Below the pieces are notes generated by a model. The model was not told where the DNA came from and did no database searches. It saw only the letters and a list, made by a program, of their open reading frames with translations. Positions 1 through 12,100 of a DNA stretch of 64,000 bases are shown piece by piece (positions within the stretch are counted from its first letter, which is position 1; each line of letters begins with the position of its first letter). The stretch lies in NCBI GenBank assembly GCA_000149265.1, contig CH003359.1, forward strand, positions 115,586-179,585, written 5' to 3'. Origin of the DNA: Ciona savignyi (lineage: Eukaryota; Chordata; Ascidiacea; Phlebobranchia; Cionidae). A program made the position numbers and the translations under genes.

Positions 1-59
1 AGCCAGTTTCAACCAGTTGTACCACTTGTCGTTTGTAAATGTTCTTTGTCGCACACAAG

Positions 60-1118
60 GTCTACCACAGAGATGTACTGAAGGATGGATTCCCCGTTAC
101 CTCGGTAGCAGACGCCATTTTCCTTGATATTCCTTCCCCGGAAAACGCGATTTCCACCGCCTCAAATGCTCTTAAGAAATCGGGTAAATTAAAAATTATT
201 TTATTTTTGGCGTTTTCGTTGCAACAAAAAATATTTGCATGGGTATATAATTAAAAATGGAAGCAGAAAAAAAACAGGAAAAGTACAACAGTTAAAATTG
301 ATTTTTACATCTTCGTCTAACTCTAAAACCACTATAGGATTGTGTTTCTTTGTCGCCGACAGATTAAATATGTAATATCGATGGCGGATTAAACTATTAG
401 TCACTTGTTTATCATCATTAACCATTTTAAATGGGTGCGGTAACACATAGCGGGACAATAGCCCATTTACATAGTTTATACGTCTTTGAGATATTGTGAC
501 GTCACTCAACGGTTTGTGACGCCAATTAACCGTCCGCCCACTATTCAACACAGCATTAGTTATGGTAGTTTAAGCCATTGTTTAATTCGTTTTAGGTAAA
601 TTTATGGGGAGTAGAATTTGACTGTTTTAATTTGTGCAGGCGGTCGCCTATGTTCGTTCTCGCCGTGCATTGAGCAAGTGCAGCGCACCTGTTCGGCTCT
701 GCGACAAAAAGGAAGCGGATTTCGAGACATACAGATATTCGAGCTCGTTCGACGCTCCAGCAACGTGAAGCGTATCTTCGTGCCGATGGCCGATCTTGGC
801 CTGGCCGACGAGGGAGTCAAAAGCGAACTCGCGAAACAAGAAAACCCGATTTTGCCTTGTTCCTACGAGGCAGGTGACGATATACCGGTCGGCGAGGTCG
901 TAGAGCGTACGCTTCAGCTCAACGAAAACGGATCTTCCAACAGAAGAAACAAAAAGCAAAAGATATCGAATGAAAGGAAGCGGTGTCAACCGAACAGGTT
1001 GCCACGTCACGCAAACACGCATTCTGTTGTCGGACGTGCGTATTACCGAAAGAGATTTACGGACACAGCTGGTTTTCTGGTTTTTGCCTCTTATCAGAAC
1101 ATTACGAAAACCGACTAA
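60..1118 (+). CDS. TRMT61A: tRNA (adenine-58-N1)-methyltransferase catalytic subunit, 3' part
   Basis: Catalytic subunit of the nuclear TRMT6/TRMT61A complex, which makes m1A58 in the T-loop of tRNAs using S-adenosylmethionine. Two exons are visible: 60-183 and 640-1118 (stop TAA at 1116-1118). The donor after base 183 is phase 1 and joins the CAG acceptor at 638-639. Seen: HRDV, then LDIPSP (the motif IV loop near the active site), then across the splice GRLCSFSPCIEQVQRTC, which is nearly identical to the vertebrate family. It ends with a GFLVFAS beta-strand like the usual C-terminal GYLTFAT. A basic stretch rich in Lys, Arg and Asn lies between the core and this strand. The start at 60 is an intron acceptor (AAG at 57-59), because an in-frame stop lies at 36-38. 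The N-terminal exons with the SAM-binding motif I lie outside the window. Family assignment is firm; the exact first base of the exon is less so. Confidence 0.9.
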
Positions 1119-1157
1119 AATCGGAATTTCGAAAATAGATTCGTTTGTCGCGCTAAG

Positions 1158-1163
1158 AATAAA
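1158..1163 (+). terminator. Likely poly(A) signal of TRMT61A
   Basis: AATAAA lies 40 bases after the TRMT61A stop codon. A second AATAAA is present at 1329-1334 and could be used instead. Confidence 0.55.
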
Positions 1164-1675
1164 GTGAACGTAGGCGTTGTCGCCTTGGGCTACATTTGCT
1201 GCGTGAAAATAGAAAATTATGGTTTTCGTATTGAAGGCGACTGACATTTCAGAACTCCGTTGCATCAAGATTTACGTAATCGCTAAACCGATTTTGTGGC
1301 TTGCCAATCTCCTAAACTACGTTGTTGAAATAAAACACTGTTCCCCATTTAGCTTTTCAAATCGAATTATGTGATTCACCCTTTACCGTTCCAAGGTTTA
1401 AGGTTTCAAACAGTGGATCTATTTAGCCAGCAAAAAATCCGCAAATTCTCGTTATTGGTCTCTCAGCGAATTGCAGCTATGCTGGACCTGGTTTTGCGTT
1501 CTGGGCCATCGAAGCGCGTAAATGCCAACTCATCGCGTGCTTTCCCACCCCGTTCCGCTTTGTGCCTCGCTGCATAACAATAAACCTCGCGATCCTTTTG
1601 AAACCCACAAGGGTTCCGCGTTTTTCTACATGAACCCAACTCAGTTACATGACCCCTTTGTAATGCCTGTAGAAC

Positions 1676-1930
1676 ATGGAATATTCTGATAGTAACTTGT
1701 TCCATTATATACACACCTCTTGGTTACAAAAAATGGACATTTCAGTTATTGGCCTTATTGATGAGTGTCTATGGTGCTTGGGTTGCTTTTTCAATGCGAC
1801 CGCAACTTATTTTTATCTAAAAAACTACAAGAAATCGATTAGTTCTAACACAGTGGATACATCCGTTAATTTTTCGAATTTCACTTGCCGGTTAAACGAA
1901 CTGGATGTGATAACGGTGGATATGAGGTAA
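1676..1930 (+). CDS. Unassigned short reading frame with a hydrophobic N-terminal segment
   Basis: An open frame of 84 codons, or 65 from the inner Met at 1733. It contains a Cys- and Phe-rich hydrophobic segment (IDECLWCLGCFF) followed by a Tyr/Lys stretch and a Ser/Thr/Asn-rich tail. It closes at ATG-AGG-TAA, where AG|GTAAAT also fits a splice donor, so it could be a first exon. The hydrophobic-then-basic start faintly recalls mitochondrial membrane proteins such as MUL1, but I found no following exon with that family's domains before 4217. I do not recognise it. It may be chance or 3' flanking sequence of TRMT61A. Confidence 0.2.
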   Translation: MEYSDSNLFHYIHTSWLQKMDISVIGLIDECLWCLGCFFNATATYFYLKNYKKSISSNTVDTSVNFSNFTCRLNELDVITVDMR

Positions 1931-4216
1931 ATATGACGATTGTATATTTTTATCGCACACCCTCGAAATAAAGTATCATTCCCTAACGCTATGCTTTTGT
2001 AACGACCATGCACTTTAAAACTTATAACCTGTACCATTTATTTACCACCATTTTTAACTGATGTTTGGTTGTAACTACAGTGCTGAATTACCTAGGTTTG
2101 CGACTGGAAAGTTTAGAAACAACCTAACTGCCGTTCACTCATCCTAGAATTCCAATCGTTTGTTATCCCAACCTGCAATCAACACGATGTTCTTTTTCGT
2201 ATATATACTTTATTGTACACCTTGTTTTGTACAAGAGAATAACTTACAATAAATAAGATGTGATGGTCTTTGCATGCATTCAAAGGGCGATTAAACAAAA
2301 GACTGAATGCTTTTGAATTTACCGGATAACGAAAAAAACAAATATATATATGAAGTGCAGGAAAAAAAGAGAGAAAGAAAGACAAAAACAAAGTTATTTT
2401 AAAAACGGTCGTTCAATTTCGACCGCGTCTTGGGCTGTTATTTATTTTTGTTAAAATAAAACAGAGTTGGAACGCAGTTAAGGAACAGCTATATCAAACC
2501 GGAACATCGGAAACGCGACGAAAAACTACGTATATACAAGACAAGTGAGCTTTATTACCAAGGCTCATGTACGGCTCGGTTACTACCGAGGGTTTCACCC
2601 AAGTACTTGGGTTAGGTACTGGTACGTTTTCGCCAGCCAATCGTACGCACCACAGGCCCCCTGGACGCTGAAATTACCTCCCAGCGTTTTAGGGAATCGC
2701 AAAATGCAGTTTGAAGCGAGACCAGCTACGCAAACTTACCTTTGCGTGAGCTGTTTTAGTTGTTTATCGATCGCTTTATTGTTTGGTTTCTGTAAGCCGA
2801 ATTTCGTACCGAACGAGCATTGGTATGTACAGAGAATTTTCGAGTTTTTGAACTTGCTCGTCTGCAAACTGCATTGCGAATGGCCTGCGCGGTAGGCTGC
2901 ACAACTGCTCTTCCGTCATGCTATTTAGAACGCGTTGGAATTCGAACCTTCTAAGGGAAGCGGTAACACACAGCCGAGTTGTTTAATATAGCAAGCCAAG
3001 TGCTTGCCAGTCAAATTGCGCTGAGGATTTAGCATACGCCCGCGGCTGTAATTTGGCCTCAAAAACAATTTCGCGAAACGCATTCCGACCGAGTCGAAGC
3101 TGATGTTTTGTAAAAATCCGGTTAAATCCGCTTTTTTTCTTGGTGGCCTAACTGTGACGTAAAAGGCCCAAGGCGTTGCGTGCGAGTCGGTGCTAGGGAC
3201 GAGGGACGGAATTAGACCATGGTCGTCACGATTTTTGACTTCATCCCAGCACAGAGTATGCCTCGCGGCACTGGAGAACTATCGGTACGTTAATTCGTTA
3301 AATTAAGCTTAGGTTTGTCACATCGATTCCGACGCTATTGCAGGATTTGAATAAACGTTTGCTTCGTGAGTTTAACGGGTGCGATAAAACAAAAGGTCGG
3401 TGACGACTATTATATCGGTACGGATTGAATTGTGCAGGGGTTTCTTTGTTCTCTCTAGGTGAGAGGCACCGCGCGAAAACGCGGTGAATCGACTCGTATT
3501 GTTTTAATCGAACACTGAAGTCGCATTGTATGTTAGGCGGCGCGGGAATATCAACGCAATTATATACCGAAGATTGAGAAATTACAGAAATTGTGCTGTG
3601 CTTGGATCCAGCCGTCAAGCAGTCCCAGCGCGATGACGATTTTAGCTCGACCGGCAGCATGAGGTCGAACAGGCGGAGTGTGAAGGCGTGGCTCGCATTA
3701 CCGCGGGGCGCACGCTTTTACACCCCTTCGAAAGGGGTACGCGACTGTACAAATGGGGTTAGTCTACTTACTACGCGGGTTAGTTGTCATTTTGTTGCGA
3801 CGCGGAAATAACAGCTACGACTACTACAAGCGCTAAAACACCGGGAGGTGCGTTTGAAGATATACAATAAAGCTGCACATTGTTCGCGGGTTTTCCAGAG
3901 TCGTCGTATTGAATAAATAGACACTCCTATTGTAGGAGAACTTGACGTAACTGAGACATGTTACGGTTCTTGGCACGAAAGTCGCACCGATGGCAGCCAG
4001 AGGCCGCCGACGGGGACTTCGTAAATCAAGCAAGATAAGGTTGGCTGTCCCCCTCGGAAAATAGCATTTCCTGCAAATAAAATTGATTTTAAATCTTCGG
4101 TTTTTGAAAATATGCTTTATATGGTCTATTTAGACTGCAAGTTTTACCCAAACTTTGGTTTATCCAAATGAGAAAATCAAATTTAACCCTGCTAGTTTTC
4201 AAAAATGTTGATCAAG

Positions 4217-7200
4217 TTATTGAAGTCTCACCATGGCGGACATGTTGCCGTATTTCTTCATCCATTCAGCACCACCTTCCACCTCGTTGCGCTGGTGAGC
4301 TGCAGCGTAGAAGGCAGCAGCTGCCGCTTGGTATTGCTGCATTGCGATCGGTCGGCTTGCTGAGATGGAATATTGGACGTGGTAGGGCTTCTCCATGCTG
4401 CTCGAGTCCTGGAACCGCTGGACTTCGGCGCAGGATGTCGGATTGAAACCGGGCGAGACTCGATCTGGAGAATAGCACTGCTCGTCGTAGTTGTTGTACC
4501 TCAACTGCGCCGGGCTGTGCTGGTTGCTGGCAGGCGACATCGCGTTGTATTGGATCGGAGAGCTCGCGACCTCTTCCTTCATTTGCGGGCAGTAGTTGTC
4601 GCTGAACTGCTTGCTGTAGCCGTAATGCACGGTCGATCGTCGCGGGCTGGACTGCTGTGACGTGGTGTGGTACGGCGAGAGCTGCTGTGGTTCGGGGGAA
4701 CCGACCATAACGCAACTGTTGGTTCCGACCATTTCACCTTCTATGATTTCGTTCACGTCTCGGAACAACCCTTCCACGGATCGCCTGCTGGTTTGAACCA
4801 TTCTCTTCGGTGCTGGCGCAGGGCAGCATTGGTTATTGACTGGGGAGTGAGGTGAGATGCTGCAAGGCGACATCCCAGCCTGGGAGTAGTTTGATCCGGG
4901 GCTGCAAGAAGAGGAGGCTGGGGAGTACTGCTGGGTTGGGAAAGCTTGAGACCCCTGACATAGTAATCAGCATTGTTTATTTGTACGTTGTTGTTCTGGT
5001 TCTGTTGCTTCTGTCCGTTGATCGGGGAGACCGAACCCATATGCTCCGGTGATCGTTGTACAGGTTGCCGCAGGTTGAGAGATTGTGGTCGCACGGATGC
5101 GAGTGTAGTGTAGCCGCCTTCGTATAAGTACGGTGGTGGGGCAGTAGAAGGGCTGTGAAGTTGGGAAAGGAAGGAATCCTCCGCTGGCTGCCTGTAAGTG
5201 ACGTGTGTGTACGCGCCCTCTGGGAAGGAGGTGGAGTGGTGGAGCGGGACGTGGTACGGTGCGTTTGCGTAGCTGAGATCAGACGCTGTACGGATCAACA
5301 TCTTGTTAGGCGGAACTGAGAAGACGTCGCCTGGGTAGGCGCCTTGTGGGGAGCACAGAGGGCTGTCGATCGAGCTCATCTTTCTCTTCATCAGCTGTCT
5401 TCGGAGGATTGACTTCGTGTCCAGGTTGTCTCCGTACATCTGGTGACCGATGTGTGCTGCTGCGAGGTCGTGCTGGGATATGCCGGTCGGTGACGTCATC
5501 GGGGAGGCGGTTGCCGAGTTCGCATCGTTGTTGAGGGCGGCGCTGAGCAGGGTGGATCGGTAGGCGAGGTACTGGCGCTGCGATTCGGTGTAATGCTCGG
5601 GGAAGGGCAGCAGATTGTGGTGGATGCGGAAGTACGGCACCTCTTCCTCGCTAATAAATGCAAACACGAAATCAAAAACTCGCCCTGAATAGTTTAGGCG
5701 CTAACACGTTTTCAAACCACTTACTCGATGAGTATGTAGTTGCAGAGGAACGAGTTCCCGATGCTCTCCTGAGATTTCTCGGCGGTCACATCCCATCCAG
5801 ACTGTGGTTCCGTCTTTCTTGATCATTCTCAGCACGCACGCAAATGCTGACCCGTCTTCTTTTACTGGAACGAACACGTCGCGTTTAGTAAACAAACAGG
5901 AATGCAAGCGTAAGCGGCGGGTAATTCCCAACCGATGAAGAATTGGCGGAAACGCCATTGTTGTAAAGCGGCCCTCGCTCGCGATGCCAATAATTAAGTG
6001 TCTTATAAAACTCACCGAACTTTAGGTGCTGCTGACGGGCTTGGGCCAAATCTTCGGGATAGATCCAGTCGTACCAGCTTGTGTTTTCAAGTTCCTCGGG
6101 CTTGTAGCCCAGCAACGACTCGACTGTGTGGGGAACCTGAAATAAAAGGAAATTATTTTTAAATCGCTAACGCAGCTTGTTTCTTGTAATGTGACATTTC
6201 CTCATCTTAACTTGTGTTTAGCCTAACATTTCGGTTGATACCACAATCATCATTATTATCTTTAATAAAGTTGTATCTACAAAATGTGATAATTACTTCT
6301 AGAAATTTCATGTCTGGTCCGTGCACAGCTTTAAATTCGCTCGACCGAGGGCTGGGGTGGTGTCGCACATCGGTGACGGGTTTCGATTCGATTGGAGTGC
6401 ACACAGCAACGAACACGGTATCCGACCAGTCGTTACTCATCTCGGGACGGTGGTATTTCCCGGTCACGTGGATGATCTACCAAACAATACCAAAGTCAGC
6501 GATAATTGATTAACAGCTCTCAGCTCTTTAAAGAACGCGCGCCTTACCTTGTTTTTCCACGAACGCATCTGGGTCTTCATGTATCGCGAAGTTGCCATTC
6601 TGCAGAAGAAGGACAGTTTCCTTGCGTCTCCACGCTCGTCGTGAGGAGGCACCTCCAACTGGGCTCGAATTTGATCGTGGTCTTCTTTGTCCACAAAGTC
6701 ATAGATACTGTCACCCTGGCTTGCAAGTTCAACCTGCCAAAAAGATATTTCATTAGTTTAAAAATGCCTATAACAACTAATCTCAAGTTTAAACATCCAT
6801 GGTCAGGTAAATATTATATAAAAAGGGCGTATATATATATCGTATAAGCCACAATCACGGTTACGCGCGGACAAAGAGGTATTTTTGGAGTAATCAAACG
6901 CTTGTGCATCTGATTATCTAAAACAGACACCTCTCCACCCGCATGGAAACTTTCAGTCTAATCATCCATTATAAACAGAGACACATCTTACCACTGTGTT
7001 GCCCAAGTAGTCGAGGATATTTTCGGAGGAGTACAGGATCTTCCCATCTCGGTTGAACACTAGGAGGAAGCCGCACATGGAGGAGGTGAATTCAGACACC
7101 AATCCGGAGCTCAACGATGTGTCGCAGCTAATGCATTCTATAAAAAAAACTAACTTAATATACTGTGGTAACTATTAATCTTCTACATAGTAAGAGTGAA

Positions 7201-9072
7201 CCGTTTTGCCATGTTATTGTTAATGCGACCGACTCATTAACATCATGCTATGCGACAAATATTCATTTAAGGATCAGGTTGTCAATAGTTCGATGAAAGG
7301 TTCGAATTAAAATGGCCGTTTAAGGACAATATTAAATGTTTTACCTTTCTTGAAGAAGGTTGCTTTTCGAATGAATGTGTTTGTAAGAGCCAAGATGCCT
7401 AGGTATGAGAGGCGCTCTCTCGCGCTCTTTTTAAGCGGAAGAAGATTTTGGAGCTCTCGGATCTCTGCGTTGATCAGGTCTCTTCGCTTCTTGGAGAGGA
7501 TTCTCGGCTCCGGACCTTCTATATTGTTGGCGGTCGGCTCGGCTGTGTGGACGTTGGTGGATGGGTTCCATCTCCTGAAAAAACGTGAAAGGTTGAATAT
7601 CCGAAGTGAGTCGTTTCCTGTGTGACGTCCGCGACTTACCCGCTCATGATGGACTGTGAGAATAAGATGCACTCGTTCTTTACTCGGATCTGGTTCTTTG
7701 GTGTCACTGATTCAATAACTGGTTGTAGGGGGGAGCGTTGGCGCTGTTGCATTACGAAACTCCTGGAAACAAAGACATTGTGAATGGCTATCCAAAAATA
7801 ATTACTTCAAAGCCGTGTTTAATTTTAATAAAATATGTCGGTTGACTTTTAAGTGTTTTAAACCAAATTTGAATTGTGTGTTGATTGATGGACCATTTCC
7901 GCTGTCGTCGATTACTGTGTCTAATTGTGTATGAGGAGTGTTATGCTGTCGTGATGGAATAATCGATTACGTCACGATCTCGACAACTTCTTCTTTCCAT
8001 ATAAGGTGGTGACGCGTGACGAAGTAAAAAAGGCAGAATCGAGGAAAAATGCAACGGAAATTTCCACTGCCGCCGGCGCTGAGGTGGTGCATACGAACTT
8101 GACGGGCGCGCATCGCGGAAATTTGCAAGTCATCCGTGTTTTTTGATTTGATAGGCAACAGCCACACCCATGTAATCAGAACCATGGGAGGAGATTAATA
8201 ATCCCGACCGCAACGTTCTTTCCCGGTAATTTCAAACCGAGCCTCATAATCTGAACCCATCATCTTCGAAACGAAAAGAAAACTAATTCATAAGTACGCC
8301 CGTAAATTATCGCCCGGAGGCCCACATTCAACGCTAATTAATTTTCTTACATCGAATCTCACAAGTTCAAAGAACTTGGAAATTACAATAAAAAGGTTAT
8401 TAAAGCTAAACTCGCCGATTTTACTACGAATTTCCGGGAAACATGACGGTTAAGGGATGGTATCATAATACCATCTAAAATACACATTAATCAAAATAAG
8501 TCAATAATAGAGTACTGTGCCGCGAACATTTAAGCGAATATTTCTTAGTAACAAATACTGGTTATCGGATTTTAGATTTAATTTCGTTTTGCGAAGGCTA
8601 AAAAAATATTAACATTCATGCAGATATTACAGCAAGTTATAATAATAACTTTGGGAAAATTGTGTATGCTTAGTATTGTTTCATATATACATTTTTATCG
8701 TTCCTTTATATGAACAATATAAGCGAATACGTGCATATTAACTGTTTTTACTATTTGACTTTGGGCCTTACATAAAACAAACGAAAACAATTTTTAGACT
8801 GTTTAAGTCATAAAGAATTCTCCAAAAATTGTTTAGGTTAAAATAAAAACGGAATTAATAAAAACGGAACCAATTACTTTTCTGCCCCAGTACGCCTTAA
8901 TATATTCGGGCAATTCTTTACTCCTCCCTAGTAAAATAACATTCTCACCCCACCTCACTTTTTATAAGCTGGTCATAAGAGTGAATTATACGAAAAGTTA
9001 AAAAAGTTACTTTACATTTAAAAATACAAATAAATCAAATCGAACTTACGCTGGCTTTCCGTTTGGAGCCAT
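4217..9072 (-). CDS. NPAS4: NPAS4/dysfusion-type bHLH-PAS transcription factor
   Basis: Nuclear DNA-binding factor of the NPAS4/dysfusion branch, expected to pair with an ARNT-type partner. Coding exons on the minus strand: 9050-9072, 7640-7762, 7345-7574, 6992-7137, 6548-6733, 6297-6476, 6016-6136, 5725-5864 and 4217-5650. The bHLH is in exon 3 (KKRRDLINAEIRELQNLLPL), diagnostic for NPAS4. PAS-A spans exons 4-5 (SSENILDYLGN), and PAS-B spans exons 7-8 (LLGYKPEELENTSWYDWIYP). Exon 9 is a long Gln/Ser/Pro/Tyr-rich, presumably transactivating C-terminus ending GNMSAMVRLQ. Phases agree through exon 7. Exon 8 has one base too many at C-run 5792-5794: the frame changes between DGTTVWM and the PAS strand CNYILI. 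Exon 9 has one too few at C-run 4952-4955. Together they cancel, giving about 860 residues. They look like assembly errors or allelic indels rather than decay, since both sides stay conserved. The start ATG lies just below a TATA box. Confidence 0.9.
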
Positions 9073-9120
9073 GATTCCTTTTTATTCTTTTCCACGTGTA
9101 TGAGAGCAAACAAAAATCAG

Positions 9121-9128
9121 TATTTATA
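9121..9128 (-). promoter_or_regulatory. TATA box of the NPAS4 gene
   Basis: Read on the minus strand, TATAAATA lies about 50 bases upstream of the NPAS4 ATG at 9072, which would give a short 5' UTR of roughly 20-25 bases. A CACGTG E-box is at 9093-9098, near the expected start site. The spacing fits a core promoter; this is inference without transcript data. Confidence 0.5.
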
Positions 9129-12100
9129 CCGAAAAACAAAGGATATCTTTCACGGGCGTTTATCAAACTGCGCAGTCACGACTATGGCCTAAACCTAGCA
9201 TACACGTCAATATAGCATAACGTACGGTACCAGCAGACTGTCTCGCTGCCTTTTTTTCGTGCCTTAATCTTTTTTTCCTTCAGCGATTTAGCTGAATCGC
9301 CCCAGCGCGTCTGTAAAGCTAGAAACTGGGAGATGTGCACTTTATTTGACATTACAGGCGCTAACAATAATACACAGCACTTAATAACTTCTGTTAACGG
9401 CCCAGGACACGATTGAACACAAAAACAACAGGTATATACAATTGATTTTACACGAATGTTCGGATATTTTTAGCATGCCCATTTTTGTCAAGTCTTTTCG
9501 AATGTCACGTTTGTTTATTTACGTTAAAGTTGTTGTTTATTTCTGTTGCCATGTACCTATATATTATCGGCCAGAAATATACGAAATGTTTAATCGATCT
9601 TCAGAAACAACCTCGGTACATTGAGCTGATAAAATCGAACAATTTAAGTACGTTAGCGGATAATATCTTACAAGGAAGACAACTTATGTTTTTGCCGAAA
9701 GCGCCATTCTCAATTAGTTAATGAGCGGTTTAGCCCGTAAACAGTCCAAAAAGGGAAGTTAGTACGCTTTGCTGTTTTGGGGGAAACTGGGTCTGTATGC
9801 TTGATAGCATAACTATAAGACAAATTAACTAATTTAAATACAAGTTCCAAAACGGGGTTAGGAGAATCAGTCTATGGTGCTAGACCAAAGTATTTTGAAG
9901 CCATCTTCACGTTACTCCAAATGGACCGGAAAGTAGGTACGTCGTAAGTCCTTTTACTTGTCAAAACGCCAACGCATAACTGGCTATTATTAGCTTATTC
10001 AAAATTGCGGTTTCCTTTGACCCCTTTTCAAGCGAATTTTTTTAACAAAGTGTTAGACAAATGGTCCCCACCAGTCTCTTCGTACATATATGGTCTAAAT
10101 TGCGACATTGTTTTTCCTCAAACGGCGCAAAGTTAGTTTCGGACTGATGCAATGTATTTTCAAGCTCGCTGTTTCAAAATGATTTAACGATGCATAATAA
10201 ATAGAAAGGCATTGAAGGAATGGTGGGCTTTAGACTATGCAAACTGACTCCTTTGGAAAACCCGCGGTTTGTACAGGAATGCTTTAAGTTCATTTCGAAA
10301 GTTGGCTACATGCCCAAAAAAGTACGCAACTGCAGTTTATTAGATCGTTTAAATTCCACTGTTGTTATTTTAAGTTTTATAGCTATTTTTGAAAATTTCT
10401 TTGTTTAATTGAATCCATATTATAATCGACATTAAAATTTATCTCACACATATAATTTAATTACTTATTATTAAAATCTTTTGCAAAACGCTTCCTTTAT
10501 AATTTTTTGTTGGAAAAAAAGGTCTTATTAGCGCGGTTGTTACAGAAAAATAGAAAAATCGCGGCTTTGTACGCACCAACGTCTAGGTTCCGTTTTCCAT
10601 AGTTTGCGCGGGTAATTTTGCAGCTATAAAACAATACATAGGGTTGACATATCTGCAATTATGGATTATAAGGCAGTTTCCTGCTTGCGTAGCATAACAC
10701 AATGCCTTCTATAGAAACCCGTGAATACTTTCTCTGCGAAAGTGATGACATAATCGCTTTTATTATGAGCCAACAATAGGCAATTTATGAGTGTGTCAAC
10801 AACGACGTTTCTGGCCGATTGTTATTTCAAATTTTAAATCACTGGACATTGATAGAATATAGATTTGGGAGCTTTGTATATTTATGATTGATATTGGTAC
10901 TTTTTCTTACTGACATTATGAAACACGAGTCTTCAGTCAGTCCTTACATTCTTCTTAGTTTTTATTTCATTTTATTTAACCAGTTTATGTTTCATTTCCA
11001 TGATGTGCTCGTCCCTAAAACCGATTTTTCGTATAGAACCAGTATATATGTATATCGTCGTGTTCGGCCACTTCCTTAGTTATTTCCCGTTTGCTCGGGC
11101 TACCCTCGCATTTATTGCTCAACTACGCCACCTGGCGTGTTATCATAACTCGTGACTGTTTCAGGTCGCCTTTGTTTCAGCCATTAAGTGACGTTTAAAG
11201 TTGCGTCGTTTTTCTGGGAATCAGAGAAGTCGTGTCGGTGCTGACTGATTTAAGTCGTGAGTGATGAAATGTCGAATTGTCTGGCGAACGTAGAATGCAA
11301 ATCGATTACCCGCTCTCACGCAAAGGGGTGATTACGGCGGCTTGGTATACAGGCAGCGTAATGCTTGGGTTAAAATAACGACAAGAATTATGGGATGTGT
11401 TTAATTATACGATACTTAAGCGCTACGTAATTGAACCTACACGCCAAGTTGTATGCATGTCTGTCCTGCCTGATTTAAAGGTCTATTAATCAAAAAATAA
11501 CTGTCGCTCGATTTTCCATATTGGCCAGCACTGGCTTAAATTGGTAAGAATTGACGTTCTGTTTTAGTTCTATAAAATAATTTAAAACTCGTTTCCTTTG
11601 TACTAACTATTTTCATGCATGTACAATTATTTTAAAATTTTATTCAAACTAATTATTTTATTCGAAATTTGTGGAATAATCGTAAGGTTTGTGCACTTTT
11701 TGAAATTGGCGTTATTTAATCATAGCAGAGCCGTCCTTTTTGTTTATTAACTAAAAGTAAAAAAAACTTTTTATCTTCATATAGTTTTAAGAAACAAAGT
11801 AGAAAGTGAACTACAAATCGGGAATAGGTTGATATGTATTTTCCAATTTTTCGGTGATACTATATGAATACGTAGGTAAATAGGCAAGCGCGTGATTGTT
11901 GGTTAAATTTGGAATACTTAAAAATACTTAAAGCTGTGGTTCCATTTTATAAAACGTTTCCCATTTGGCAGGGCTTTTAATGACTGTTTAAAGATCAAAC
12001 AGAATCGTTACTTAGCCTAGCCCGAATCCAGTTCGAAAATTGATAAACAAGTCTTAACGAAGAGTGTGATGTCCTTAAATTATTTACCACCGGAAAAATG

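Larger units (their letters stand above)
1119..4216. other. Intergenic stretch between convergent TRMT61A and NPAS4
   Basis: Apart from the poly(A) signals and the uncertain frame at 1676-1930, no exon chain is recognisable. The segment around 3460-3800 is richer in G+C than its surroundings. It holds a short hairpin (CCGCG...CGCGG, about 3468-3484) and open but unrecognisable frames. Both neighbours end here, so it should contain their 3' UTRs. Confidence 0.6.

Noticed and set aside
648-1268. A 206-codon minus-strand frame opposite the last TRMT61A exon
   Set aside because: It is the antisense of a well-conserved exon and shows no motif of its own.
2545-2895. A 116-codon frame between TRMT61A and NPAS4
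   Set aside because: Composition and lack of motifs or splice partners suggest chance; it is not continued on either side.
4217-9072. NPAS4 as a pseudogene
   Set aside because: Only two single-base shifts, both in C-runs and mutually compensating, while all splice sites and long coding stretches are preserved.
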